Part shown: positions 24,773-35,400 of the stretch, piece after piece | Layout: every line of letters starts with the position of its first letter | Numbering within the stretch: the stretch's first letter is position 1 | DNA from: Prochilodus magdalenae | Taxonomy: Eukaryota; Chordata; Actinopteri; Characiformes; Prochilodontidae | DNA length: 64,000 nt | Assembly (NCBI GenBank): GCA_024036415.1 | Contig: JAMWET010000949.1 | Span: forward strand, 332,501 to 396,500 | Reading direction: 5' to 3' | Program-made: the position numbers and the translations under genes | The notes under the pieces: generated by a model | What the model was told of the DNA's origin: nothing | What the model saw: the letters and a program-made list of their open reading frames with translations, nothing else | Databases searched by the model: none

Positions 24773-24895
24773 CACTTGCTGAAGGTTTAGGTTATTTGTC
24801 TTGCCATAGCACAGATCCAGCAAGGTGGTGGGCTGCTTGGTCAGTTTTGACCCATTCAGCAGCCAGGGCATGACCAGGTCCTCGACTGCGGTCAC
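24773..24895 (-). CDS. Exon 7 of the coiled-coil gene
   Basis: 123 bases, 41 codons, phase 0 at both ends. The acceptor is gtttctag and the donor is GTG/gtaagt. The peptide begins VTAVEDLVMPWLLNGSKLTK and ends NNLNLQQV. Both other frames contain stops. The alternation of Leu, Val and Trp with charged residues suggests packed helices. It was chosen as an exon because it has strong splice sites and fits exons 6 and 8 without any phase adjustment. Confidence 0.75.
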
Positions 24896-25950
24896 CTAGA
24901 AACATACCAAAAGCCAATTAGCTTCCCTTCTCGACCCTCGGCCACTGTCCAGCCTTCACTCTTTGGGCTCCTTCCTACAATGGGACATCAAAGGAATGGG
25001 ATTATTGGGACAATGCCCAAAGATGAAAGCTTCTTTACCTTGAATACAGAGGTGCACTTCAAAGGGCAAGCAACACTTTCTGAATAGAGCTGTAGCTCAG
25101 AAACCGGGAATATCAAAGCAAATACACCATCAGAGGCCAAAGCCGATTGAGCAGCCTATAAAAAAAATGACCATTCCATCTTGCATCTTCTTTCTAAGAT
25201 CAATAGCAAATCAGGCATTACCAAAATTGGTTTTGATACCTATTCCCAGAACCCTGCTTTGAATGCTAGGAATAAGAGGCAACACAGTTATGTTTTATGC
25301 AAGAAAGTTATTGATAATGACTTCAAACTGAACTCTGTACTCTATGCTTTGTCCATCACATCAAGAAAACAGCAAAAAGAAGGAATGCAAGAAACAGCCT
25401 TTTTACTAGCAGAATTTAGGATATATATGTAATATGAAGGTACAAAATAAATAAAATTCATTTTCCTGACAGAGCAAAGACACGGTTCTCCAATTATTAT
25501 AAACAAATGACCTTATATAATAAATAAAATATATTACAAGCATAGTGTAAATCTTTTTGGGTGTGTCCAGGGGAACTTACTAACTTTCTCTCTATTATGG
25601 CTCTTATTTAGGAATAGCTTTTGATTTTCTATATGGGGTAAATAAAAAGGGTTATTGGATAACCATGACGATGATAAAAACATGTTTTATTTGCATAACA
25701 ACAACTTTTTATAATACACAAATATGCTTGTGCCACTGACAGAATCGTTTCAAATCAGTTGGGACAGTTTTCCTTGTTTCATTTAAGCTTTATCACACCT
25801 CAACCCACATGCCAACACTTTGCTTCCACTTCAGAGATTAATGGGAGAAGGAAAGTTTTTATCATCTTTGCAGGTACATCTGCTGAGGTTTCCAAGATCA
25901 TCACTGATCATTCGCCCAGAAACATCAGCTGATGTACAGAGATACTAATA

Positions 25951-25976
25951 TTACTACTACTACTACTACTACTAAT
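25951..25976. repeat. TAC microsatellite
   Basis: About eight units of (TAC)n in intron 6. Confidence 0.93.
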
Positions 25977-26317
25977 GATAATACCAGCTTCTGGTCATTT
26001 TGAGACTAACTCTGAAGTGGAAGTGGAACAAATAGGAAACAAAGTGATACGGTGTGAGTTGACTGTTAATCTTGCAGTTGTAGAACAATGTCATCTTCAC
26101 TTTTGGCTATGAAACTGTAATTACTCTCATAACAAAGCATGATATTAAAGACAGGAACGTCACACTTTCCTATCCAAAGCTGCGGTGAGACCTGACCGTG
26201 TATTTTCCTCCAACGTCATTCTGTCTGAAATCTGATGCTGTGGTGTAAGGATGTCATTTAATGTGCACTGTGCCACACTGTGGCTTTTTCCAAAGGCATG
26301 GTAACATGTACACTATA

Positions 26318-26840
26318 GGACTACAGGTATCTGGACACCTGACCAACACGACTTACAACGTGCACAACATATAAGTATGCTGGACATCCTATTCCGAAAC
26401 CATGTGCCTTAATATGGAGTTGGCTCCTCCTCCTGTGGTTATAACAGCCTCAACTCCTCTTGGAAGGCTTCCACAAGTCTTTAGAGTGTGTCTGTTGGTA
26501 CTTGTGCCCATTCAGTCAAAGAGAATTTGTGTGGTCAGTCACTGATGTTGGGCATATGAGTCTTGCTCATAATCAATGTTCAAATTAATCCCAAACATGT
26601 TCAGCTGCACTGAGGGCAAGACTCTGTGGAGGCCACTGGAGTACCATCTCTTTATAGAGCCTGCTTTGAGCACAGGGTTACAGTCATGCTGAAACACAAG
26701 GGCTTTTTTTACCAAACCAGCCACAAAGTTAAAAGCACATAACAGTCTAAGATGTCTTTAAATGTTCCAACATTAATCTTAGCTTTCACTGGAAGTTTGG
26801 CCTTGTCAAACTCTGGAAACACAAGGTCCGCAGGCCAGAT
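26318..26840 (-). mobile_element. Decayed Tc1-like element, third family
   Basis: The minus strand keeps a degraded form of the Tc1 C-terminal region. Around 26580-26660 it reads like QWPPQSLALS..EHVWD, matching the WP.SPDLNPIEH.WD motif that carries the third catalytic Asp, which is not preserved. The plus strand is the familiar antisense text (aacagcctcaactcctcttg, then ggaaggctt). Many stops. It lies in intron 6. Confidence 0.65.
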
Positions 26841-27028
26841 TAGACACTTGACAAAATCCAATTCCATTTCTAAAACAACAATCTATGAGTCAATGGTTGC
26901 AACACTATTGTACCACACAGGTCAAACCACCAAACACACTACCTATGTTTCAGCAGCAGTCAATACTTGGCTAGCTAAATATCATCTAAGAGAAACGTGG
27001 ACAGTGACCACAGGGGTTTAAAATAGGG

Positions 27029-27062
<34 letters not shown>
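27029..27062. repeat. TA microsatellite
   Basis: About 32 bases of pure (TA)n in intron 6. Confidence 0.95.
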
Positions 27063-27064
<2 letters not shown>

Positions 27065-27599
27065 ATAAGTCTGTCCGTCTCGTTTGTTGAGATGCAGTGG
27101 CCTTGCTAAAATAATACAACATTTGGCACCATTATGAGACAAAACACTGTGACAAAAATAGAGAGTTGGACAGGCAGCAGAGGAAACAGAAAGTGGCAGA
27201 GATGAGGAAGTGCCTTGAAGAACAGCAGGCAGTCGATTGCCATATAAATATATTTTTTATTATTTTGAATATTTCAAGTATTAAGCTAATATTTCATGGT
27301 CTATTTCAGGTGCCTATATTTAGCTGCTATAGTTTTGGCATATTTTGAATGTACAGTGAATAGTTTGGATAAACAGCTAAATGTAATATAAAAATGAAAT
27401 AAAAACATACACCCTCTCTGGCCCCAGCTTTGTTGAGTTTGACATCCCTGCTCTAGACAATCACAACGTAAAAACAATGTGACTATCGTCAGGCAGCATA
27501 TTCATAACCATGTCTGGCATTAAACATTTGGACATCTGGTCCAATTCTGATTCCTCTAGAATACAGCATGTCACACTCAGCCACTAATGACTTTGTTAC

Positions 27600-28197
27600 A
27601 CTGCTGTTCTTCATGTTCACTCAGGTTTGTTGACGGTGGAGCAGAGGGGTGCTGACTTCTCAGAGAGCCCTCATGTCTTTGTAACCTTCTGGCTCTCCCT
27701 TTTAGTTATGCTGTAATAGCCAGGCCTACCAGGGTTACTGCTGCACTCTGTTAACACCTATAGCGTGTTCAGGTATTCTGTCAGAGCTAACTGTCTGTCT
27801 GTTCTCTTTGTCTGAGCTGAGCTGCTGCCCATCCTGTGCGGTCTGATGATGTTGCTACATCTGCTTTCACTGGGTGTCACTGCTTGCCTTTAACCACCAC
27901 AGAGCTCCTGGTTATCCTGCACTGTGGAAGCTTGGCCTGCGTCCTGCTGACCCATCCGATGACCCAACTACTTCATTACAGTCTAATTAGATATCTATTC
28001 CTCCATTTTACAAAACACTGGACGCTTCTTTCCTTTGCTTGTCTTATTTGGTGTTGACCTGAGAAGGATGAGATTCCTTGCCTCTGGGGCCCTTGGCATG
28101 CTCACTGGGGGCTTGGACAGCAGATTCTTTGTAAAGCTGCTTTGTGACAATGTCTGCTGTAAGAAGCCCTATATAAATAAATGTTGACTTGACAGCG
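27600..28197 (+). mobile_element. Retroposon with TTGACTTGAC tail
   Basis: The right end (tttgtaaagctgctttgtga, then ctatataaataaatgttgac followed by ttgac) is a fish retroposon 3' end. The upstream 400 bases probably belong to the same insertion, but the 5' limit is unclear and no reverse transcriptase frame remains. It lies in intron 6. Confidence 0.5.
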
Positions 28198-28379
28198 CAA
28201 AGATTTAACAATGCAGAAATCCTAAACAATCAGTGAACTTCCCCTTTAACTGTATATACTAGGCTGTATATATTTTTTTATCAACTCCTGTAACATCGAT
28301 TATGCTGACAGCAATCCTCCAAGTTTCTACACTCTTCATGATAATGAGGAAAGGAGCTACAGAGAAAAAGACAATAAGA

Positions 28380-28406
28380 GAGAAAGAGTGAGACAGAGAC
28401 AGACAG

Positions 28407-28440
<34 letters not shown>

Positions 28441-28445
28441 ATAGT
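28380..28445. repeat. CAGA microsatellite
   Basis: (CAGA)n, seven or more perfect units, preceded by gagagaaagagtgagacaga. Confidence 0.93.
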
Positions 28446-30121
28446 CAGAGATAGAGAGGAAAACTAAATGAACTTGAATGCTTGACAGTATTCCTTTGGG
28501 GGAAATGTGCAATCTCAATCTAATAGTGAACCTGCTCCCCCTCCGTGCCCTGGGCTGACCTCCACTGATGTTCAGGATCAGGAAGGAAAACAGGCTATAA
28601 GCTTTGACATTTCCAGCACTGCTCACAATGAAGATGTTCAAAATTTCGATAACCTTCCTCCACACTTTGATAACCTTCTCCTGAAGCAGTTTGTGAGCAA
28701 TATAAATCAGCCGTTAAGGCATCCGAAACGACTTTTTGAAATATGCTTGTGCACTGAGCATTAAACAACTCAGAAAATTACATAAAATTCCCAAGCAGCA
28801 GTATTACTGAGTAAATCAAACCAAAAAAATTTCACCTGTTCTGACCTGTACACAGTGAACTTGGACTTTGCAGGAGCCAAAAACCCCAAAAACGTTAAAC
28901 ACATAGTATGCACTTAAATAACCTATACCAAACATATATATATATATATGTATATCCTATAATGGCGGAAATTTACAACTGTACTGATTTATTGTTAGTA
29001 ATTTTAATGCAGCCCCATGCACCAGTGGTTATGGTCATACTGGACTAATGCATGCTGTACATGATAATACAACAGCATAACGAAGTCTTGATGTTGAGAG
29101 GGAATTTAACATTATCCACATGCAGCAGACAGTATATAATGTAGCCCCGGTGTTAGGCTGTAATCCATTACATGCCAATGATCTCTACTATAAATGTAAT
29201 AGGATTATTTCTTTATTTATTATTTTACTTCTATTTCTTTGCCTGTACCCAACTGGCAGATAAGTTTGGTGAAGTTTCAAGCTTTATTACCTAAACCAAT
29301 CAAAATGGTCCACCAATTCAGAGAGATCATTTCACCCAACAAAACACATTCAACACGCAGACTATTTATATATCTCAAAATAAGAAATATTATATATACC
29401 CAATATATTAAAGATCCCACAAAGATTTCACTTGCTGAAATTGTGTATGTCCATCCAGGGACCCCAACTCCACGTTTCTTAATACCCCAGAATAACCAAG
29501 TCTCTGGAGATGGCACTGACTTGATTCCCAGTATCGGTACCAGGCTGACACCAGCAGACACTGATTTATGGAAAGCTTTGGTGGCTGAAAATTGTTAGTA
29601 GCAAAACATTTATACACAACAGTAACGTAGTAATGTAGGTCACATGACAACATTAATATGAAACAAGTTTCTCCAATATTAAGCATTACAGACTGTAGTT
29701 CATCTGTTTCTCTGCATACTTTTTTTCCCCTGCAGGACCACCACAGAGCAGGTATTATGCGGGTGGTGGATCATTCTTGACCACACTGACGTGTGTTGTG
29801 CTGGTGTGAGTGGTGCTGCTAGAGTTTATAAACACCTCAGTGTCACTGCCAGACTGGGAATAATCCACCAACCAAAACTATCCAGTCAACAGTATCATGT
29901 GGGCAGCAACCTAATGAAGGACCAATGACCACTGATGAAGGACTAGAGGATGACGAACAAACACTGTACAGCAGAAGATGAGTCATCGTCTCTGACCTTA
30001 CATCTACACCAGCATAGTAGGACTGTCTAATAGAGTGGACAGTGAGAGGACACATTGTTCAGACACCCCAGCAGCACTGCTGTTTCAGATCCACTCATCC
30101 CAGCACAACACACACTAACAC

Positions 30122-30302
30122 ACCACATTTACATTTACGGCATTTAGCTGACGCTCTTATCCAGAGTGAACAAGGTTAATCATATTACAGGTAGGCCAAT
30201 GTAGTGTTAGGAGTCTTGCCCAAGAACTCTTATTGGTGTAGCTCAGCATAGTCACCCAGACTGGGATTCGAACCCCAGTCTCCCACATGTGGGAGACTGG
30301 GG
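30122..30302 (-). mobile_element. SINE-like insert with tRNA-type B box
   Basis: It starts catttacatttacggcattt and includes ctgacgctcttatccagagt, both common in fish SINE tails. On the minus strand, ggggttcgaatcccag contains an RNA polymerase III B-box match (GGTTCGAATCC). It lies between the inner and outer right arms of the surrounding TIR element, so it inserted afterwards. Confidence 0.55.
30273..30302. repeat. Perfect 30-base palindrome
   Basis: The half-site CCCCAGTCTCCCACA is followed by its exact reverse complement with no spacer. It overlaps the end of the SINE-like insert and could form a 15-bp cruciform or RNA hairpin. Confidence 0.95.
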
Positions 30303-30679
30303 TGGAACCCAAATAATACCTGCTCTGTGTGGGCCCGACTAAAAAGGACAGGGTGAAAGGTGGATAACAAAGTACATAGAGAAACAGATTAACTACAGTC
30401 TGTAATTGTAGAACTACAAAGTGCATCTATATGGTTTTCATGTTAAAGCTGATGGGTGTATAGTGTGCATGCACAGGTCTAGGCCACCCAGTAAGGCCTG
30501 AAATACTAATTTAAATGTTAGATGTATCAGGTCAGATATATATATATATTTTTTTAGAGTTTCTTTAAGCAGCTAAATTTTAATCTAGAAAAGCAAATGC
30601 TTATTTTAATCAGTCAGATTTTGACAAATCGTGTGTACCAGTTTTCTAAACCTAAATAATAATAGCTGTAGTTTCTTAT

Positions 30680-30940
30680 ATCGACCGCTACTCGACATTG
30701 CAGCATGAGCAAAGATGCAATACTGCGGTCTTTAATTTTTATTTACCACTCCATCACACGACGGCTCCATCTGCAGAGCCCGAGCTGCTCCGGGACAGTA
30801 AACAGTAAATGTGAGCTTCTCTGGAATCGTATTTAGTCTGTTTTTAACGACTCTGCTGGCTCTTTAGATTGGAAAAGAAAGCTCTCTGGCCGTCGGCTTC
30901 GTAATGAGCAGAAAAATATTCTGCGTGCTGATGATGCCTG
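30680..30940. other. Candidate non-coding element in intron 6
   Basis: Repeat-free block with gcggtctttaatttttattt, gacggctccatctgcagagc and cgtcggcttcgtaatgagca. It has more CpG than its neighbours. No exon with consistent phase. Confidence 0.2.
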
Positions 30941-31244
30941 AGGCTAGTACATACTTTTGCAGCACGCCAAAGCAGAATAAATCTGACAGTCAGAGAACAG
31001 TTCAGTAACACTCTTCAGGTCAGCTACACAGCAGCTGCAGCACTGATCGGAACACTGCCGCCACGAAAGCAGCAGCCCAGACACCTGTGAGACCTGGCCT
31101 AAGCATTGGATATTAGAGCTTTCGGTTTCTAAGTCTTGGCTTGAACACACAGTTCTAATAAACACCAAAAATGCATATGGTATAAAACTTTTACATCACT
31201 ACTCTGATGTTCTTCACACACTTAGATCTCACTACCAACAATGG

Positions 31245-31520
31245 CTCACTTCAAGTCAAGTAGTTTTTTATTGTCATTTCAACCATATACAGTGGTGCAC
31301 AGTACACAGTGAAACGAAACAACGTTCCTCGAGGACCAAGGTGCTACATAGAACAATAAATACAATAAATACACAAGACAATTTACAAAACACAGTAAAC
31401 AATAAGTACAGGGAGGGGACAGTGCAGATAGCCCACTGGTAGTGGGTGCAGTAAAGTGTGGTTGTGTAGTATAGCAGTGTCTGATGGTCGTATACATGGA
31501 CACCGGTTGTTCTTATGTCC
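31245..31520 (-). mobile_element. Retroposon tail, reverse orientation
   Basis: It begins tcaagtcaagtagtttttta followed by ttgtcatttcaaccatatac, then a stretch of short acaataaataca-like repeats. This is the reversed form of a fish LINE/SINE 3' end. The minus-strand ORFs here are by-products. Confidence 0.5.
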
Positions 31521-31799
31521 ATGTTCCAAAGAAGTTGAAAAAAAGACACTCGTAAATAAACAAAAAGCACCTTTTGTATCCGGAGCGGCCGCGGCAGCTA
31601 CAGCTTTGCCGCCATCTTGGATATACTTCAATCATTAATGATAGCTTGTCAATAACGAAATTAATCAAACTCATTTGAAGCTCATAAACCATGAAACAGC
31701 CTGTCTACATCCTGTTGTAAATGCTTTAACAGGTATTTACTATGGCTACTTGTAGTGCATTAACCTTTCTTTAATTATTAGGAGATAGTTATTAAATAG

Positions 31800-31831
31800 C
31801 TAATATATATATATATATATATATATATACA
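31800..31831. repeat. TA microsatellite
   Basis: About 30 bases of (TA)n just before a Tc1-like relic. Confidence 0.95.
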
Positions 31832-31884
31832 AACACTTTAACATTAATAATCATCAGAATAAAAATAAAAATAGATGCACAAGT

Positions 31885-32215
31885 AGGTTTGACATTGTGA
31901 GACATGCAAATGATGCCAGTTTCACACTTGCGTTCACATGTGATGTTAGCAAGGACTGGCCTTATTGCCCGCACTTGACTGACACAACAGTGGACATTCA
32001 GCGAGCAGCGATGACCTCCTCGTGTCAGCCTGTTGGTGGCAGCATTATTTAAAGACAACTGCATGATGCAGGACTACACGTATGATGCAACACCACTTCA
32101 ACATCACCAAAGACTACAATGGTGTTGTGCCAGACTGCCATGTAGTGAATTAGAATGGCAGGGGGTCATCTTCAGTAACATGTCCCACTTTTGTCAGTCT
32201 TACAAGTAATGGACA
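31885..32215 (+). mobile_element. Decayed Tc1-like element, second family (copy d, partial)
   Basis: Plus-strand orientation. It is colinear with 50545-50830: a segment with agacatgc and gatgttagcaaggac, then gcgagcagcgatgacctcct, then the tcatcttcagtaac segment corresponding to the DES motif. Catalytic codons are degraded and there is no ORF of use. Confidence 0.55.
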
Positions 32216-32954
32216 GACATGATATCATGTATCATAATAATATATCATATATATCAAATGTTTCTATGCTCATTATTTTTATAGGCAAAACCAAACTGAA
32301 TCTTTTAGTTGCACTTGTAAAGTAGCTGTTGTTTCTGCAGATAGAGGAAAAATCATTCGAGTGCAAAAATGCAAACACAACCCCAAGTGTGCTAAATCCC
32401 TGGAGAAGGCTAAGCTCACCACTCACGCAAGGCTGGCCTTCATAGTAAACAGCTCTTCCTCCACTTCTCACAGCTAGTCTGTCAGCACCAGAGATCTACA
32501 TACCAGGAATATTTAAAGGCTAACCGCACACAAACAGCCTGTTCCCCCCAGTAAACAAGCTGCCCAAAGACCTCAGCTCTGCTGTGAAGCATTAGGTGAA
32601 AGACACTGTAGTAATCACTCTAAGCACTGCAATTACCAGTCGCAAATCAATGGGGCAGTGCTTGATCAATCTCACCGGCATGTTTCTGGGAAGGCCCTTC
32701 TAAAGCATTCATCCACTACTGGGACATATTCCTCATGTACAAATCTTTCATAGCCTGAAATCTCGTTTTTCATAATCCAAGAAGTCCCAAAGACAGCTCA
32801 GTGAAAATTAAAGATTGAACATAAACATTGATACCTGAAGGCTAGCACTGCAGTGCACTGCACTGACATCATAAGACTGGCCAACACCACCAAAATACCA
32901 CACACACAACATAAACCAGCCAGCTTCGTCAAAGTGGTAGGAGTGGTAGCTTGT

Positions 32955-33830
32955 CTGTAGCGTGTACAGTCACCAAGTACCTAATTAGGAATGCCATCTC
33001 AATATTGGGCAGGGCATTGCTTTGCTCTCAAAACCGCCTCATAGCTATTCTTCATAGCCTGCATCCCACAAGGTGCTGGAAACATCCTTTCTGCTCCACG
33101 TTGACATGACTGCATCATCCAGCTCCTGCAGATTTCACAGGTGCACTTTCATGTTGCGACTCTCCTGTTACACAACATCCTAAAGAAATTCTACTGGATT
33201 CAAATCTGGTGACAAATAAAGCCATTACAAAACACTGAACTGTCACTCACAAGTGTGTCAAGGAAACTATGAATAGTGAAAAGTGTGCCACCTCCACCAG
33301 CCAGGACTATTGATAACCTGGTTATCTAAGTTACTAAAGTAGCCTTTCGGTCACCTCGGACCAGTATGAGCATTCTCCTTATTCATCAACAAGGGTCATC
33401 CGCAGAACTGACACTTACACTTAGACACTTCTTACAAACTTTACTTAGTAAACTCTACAGACTGCTGTGTGTGTAAATTCCAGATCCCAGTGTAAAAAAC
33501 ATTTCAGGGTTTCACTTAAAAAAGTATGTAACCCGTCATAACATTTCTGAGCACAATAAACAAAATAATAGTACCACAGAATGTCACACATATTATTGTA
33601 ACATTAGAAGTTCATTGTTTTACAGTATACTCAAACCAGCCTGTGTGGCACCAACATTCACACCCTGGCCCAATCACTGAGATGACATTCCCCCATTCTG
33701 ATGGTCGAGGTGAACATTACTCGAAGCTGATGGCTCATGTCTGGATGGCTACCACATAACTGGCTTAGTAGATAATTCATTAAATGAGTAGGTGTACAGG
33801 TGTTCCTAATAAAGTGCTCTGTAAATATGT
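32955..33830 (-). mobile_element. Decayed Tc1-like element, fourth family
   Basis: Antisense landmarks of a fish Tc1 family are in order: cacaaggtgctggaaacatc (33068), then caaatctggtgacaaataaa (33201), then ccccattctgatggtcgagg (33691), then the end motif gtgttcctaataaagtgctc (33800). The transposase is unreadable through indels. Nearly full span, inactive, in intron 6. Confidence 0.65.
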
Positions 33831-34157
33831 GTGGCATATCATACTTTAATCCAGTGGCACTAGGAGGAAACTGTGTTTGGTACAGTTTGGTTTACCATAA
33901 GAAGCGATACCAATGAATTCTTTCAAACAGCACTGAAAGAAAACCTGATGCACAACTTCAGAGGTCTTTAGGTTTGGCTAAAAACATAAACTTCACAATT
34001 TATAGTTTATCTCTCAAGAGATGTTGGGTGTCTGCAGTTTACTCCTTTAGTCTGGCAGCTACAAGGCTAATGTAGCCAACCAATGCAAGTTTATAGCTGC
34101 TAGGTTAGCAATGTGCATTCTGCATGGCTAACTGATCACACACTTGACTCAGACGTA

Positions 34158-34689
34158 CAGGGGTTGGACAATGAAACTGAAACACCTGTCATTTTAGTGT
34201 GGGAGGTCTCATGGCTAAATTGGACCAGCCTGGTGGCCAATCTTCATTAATTGCACATTGCACCAGTAAGAGCAGAGTGTGAAGGTTCAGTTAGCAGATA
34301 AGAGCACAGTTCTGCTCAAAATACTGCAATGCACACAACATTATGGGGGACATACCAGAGTTCAAAAGAGGACAGATTGTTGGTGCACGTCTTGCTGGCG
34401 CATCTGTGACCAAGACAGCAAGTCTTTGTGATGTATCAAGAGCCACGGTATCCAGGGTAATGTCAGCATACCACCAAGAAGGACGAACCTCCACCAGCAT
34501 CATGTAGTGACCTGGCCACTATCCTGCAAGAAGAATGGCTTAAAATCCCTCTGACCACTGTGCAGGACTTGTATATGTCATTCCCAAGACGAAATGACGC
34601 TGTATTGGCCGCAAAAGGAGGCCCTACACCATACTAATAAATGACTGTGGTCTAAATCCAGGTGTTTCAGTTTCATTGTCCAACCCCTG
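34158..34689 (+). mobile_element. Tc1/mariner-type element, internally deleted (copy 2)
   Basis: 532 bases with the same terminal repeats as copy 1 and TA on both sides (34156-34157 and 34690-34691). It lies in the opposite orientation inside intron 6. The plus strand carries a 54-codon ORF (34343-34507) beginning MGDIPEFKRGQIVGARLAGA, a helix-turn-helix DNA-binding start typical of Tc1 transposases. After its stop, the C-terminal segment (WLKIPLTTVQDLYMSFPRR to KGGPTPY) follows directly. The catalytic domain has been lost between them. Confidence 0.9.
34343..34507 (+). pseudogene. Tc1 transposase N-terminal remnant (helix-turn-helix, 54 codons)
   Basis: ATG at 34343 opens an uninterrupted frame to a TAG at 34505. 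The segment LAGASVTKTASLCDVSRATV matches the recognition-helix layout of Tc1-type paired DNA-binding domains (established family feature, recalled not searched). No catalytic residues remain. Copy 1 carries the equivalent segment with few differences. It is most likely a relic. A DNA-binding fragment that recognises the terminal repeats is conceivable but unsupported. Confidence 0.75.
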
Positions 34690-35029
34690 TAGTTGTTAAA
34701 TAAGCATCAGCAAATGTACAAAATCGTACATACACTGTCTTATGTGCTTTCCCCTCAGTTTGTACAATGTCAAATTTGGCGGCTATAAGCTTCCATTTCT
34801 TGTTGGCTACATTCGCCAACACTAGCAAATTTGGCCTTCACACACGTCTCAGCCGGTCAAGAACTACATCAGTTATCCTTGCTTTAAGGTCCCAGAAAGT
34901 CCCAAAGATTTGGACTCTGAATATGAAATAATAACATCAGGCCTGAAAAACAAAGAGAAAACAAAGAAACTTCTCTCTCCTGCTCAGGTACATGAACCCA
35001 CCAGGTGGCCTCAGACACATAGCATGGGC

Positions 35030-35400
35030 AGTGGAGCGTTTTCGGAATGAAGGCCGACGCTCCCTTGTGCCCATGTGGCTATGCCAAGCTCACCATCTGG
35101 TGCATTCCTCTGATCCGCGCGGGATGCTCGCTCGCCGCTAGGGAGGAGAGAGCCCTTTTCCCGGCCCCCTCTCTCCCCTTTCCAGGCTCCAGGGCAACCA
35201 TCAAGCTTTCAATCAGCCTTCATAGGGATGGCAGCCCCACTGGCCGCCTTTGAGGCCACCTGGCAGCCGCTGTCACCGGGGCGGTGCATTAGCATAAAGT
35301 CGACAGAAGATGGTCAAAGGCAGCCAGGGTTCAAAGGAATGCGTTAAAACAAAGGGCGCGATGAGGCAGCGTACAACTGTCCTGTTTGTTAGCAGAGGTG
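35030..35400. other. Candidate non-coding element in intron 6, GC-rich
   Basis: About 370 bases with several CpG sites (gatccgcgcgggatgctcgc), then caccggggcggtgcattagc and gtcgacagaagatggtcaaa. Much richer in G+C than the intron average. No splice-consistent exon. Confidence 0.25.

Larger units (their letters stand above)
29735..30337. mobile_element. TIR element with subterminal inverted repeats (non-autonomous)
   Basis: The left end (about 29735-29768) and right end (about 30303-30337) are inverted around the shared core CACAGAGCAGGTATTAT. Inner arms tgtgttgtgctggtgtgagt (29790) and its near-complement at 30093-30113 add a second inverted pair. There is no coding frame. It resembles a common fish palindromic DNA element. 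A SINE-like insert lies near the right end. It is in intron 6. Confidence 0.6.

Noticed and set aside
29239..29686. Overlapping frames of 119, 94 and 92 codons
   Set aside because: Three overlapping frames on two strands with no motif, no splice context and AT-rich composition.
30954..31108. Minus-strand pseudo-exon with good acceptor and a gtatgt donor
   Set aside because: Its open frame needs phase 1 on both sides, while exons 6 and 7 are phase 0. Inclusion in phase 0 meets a stop.
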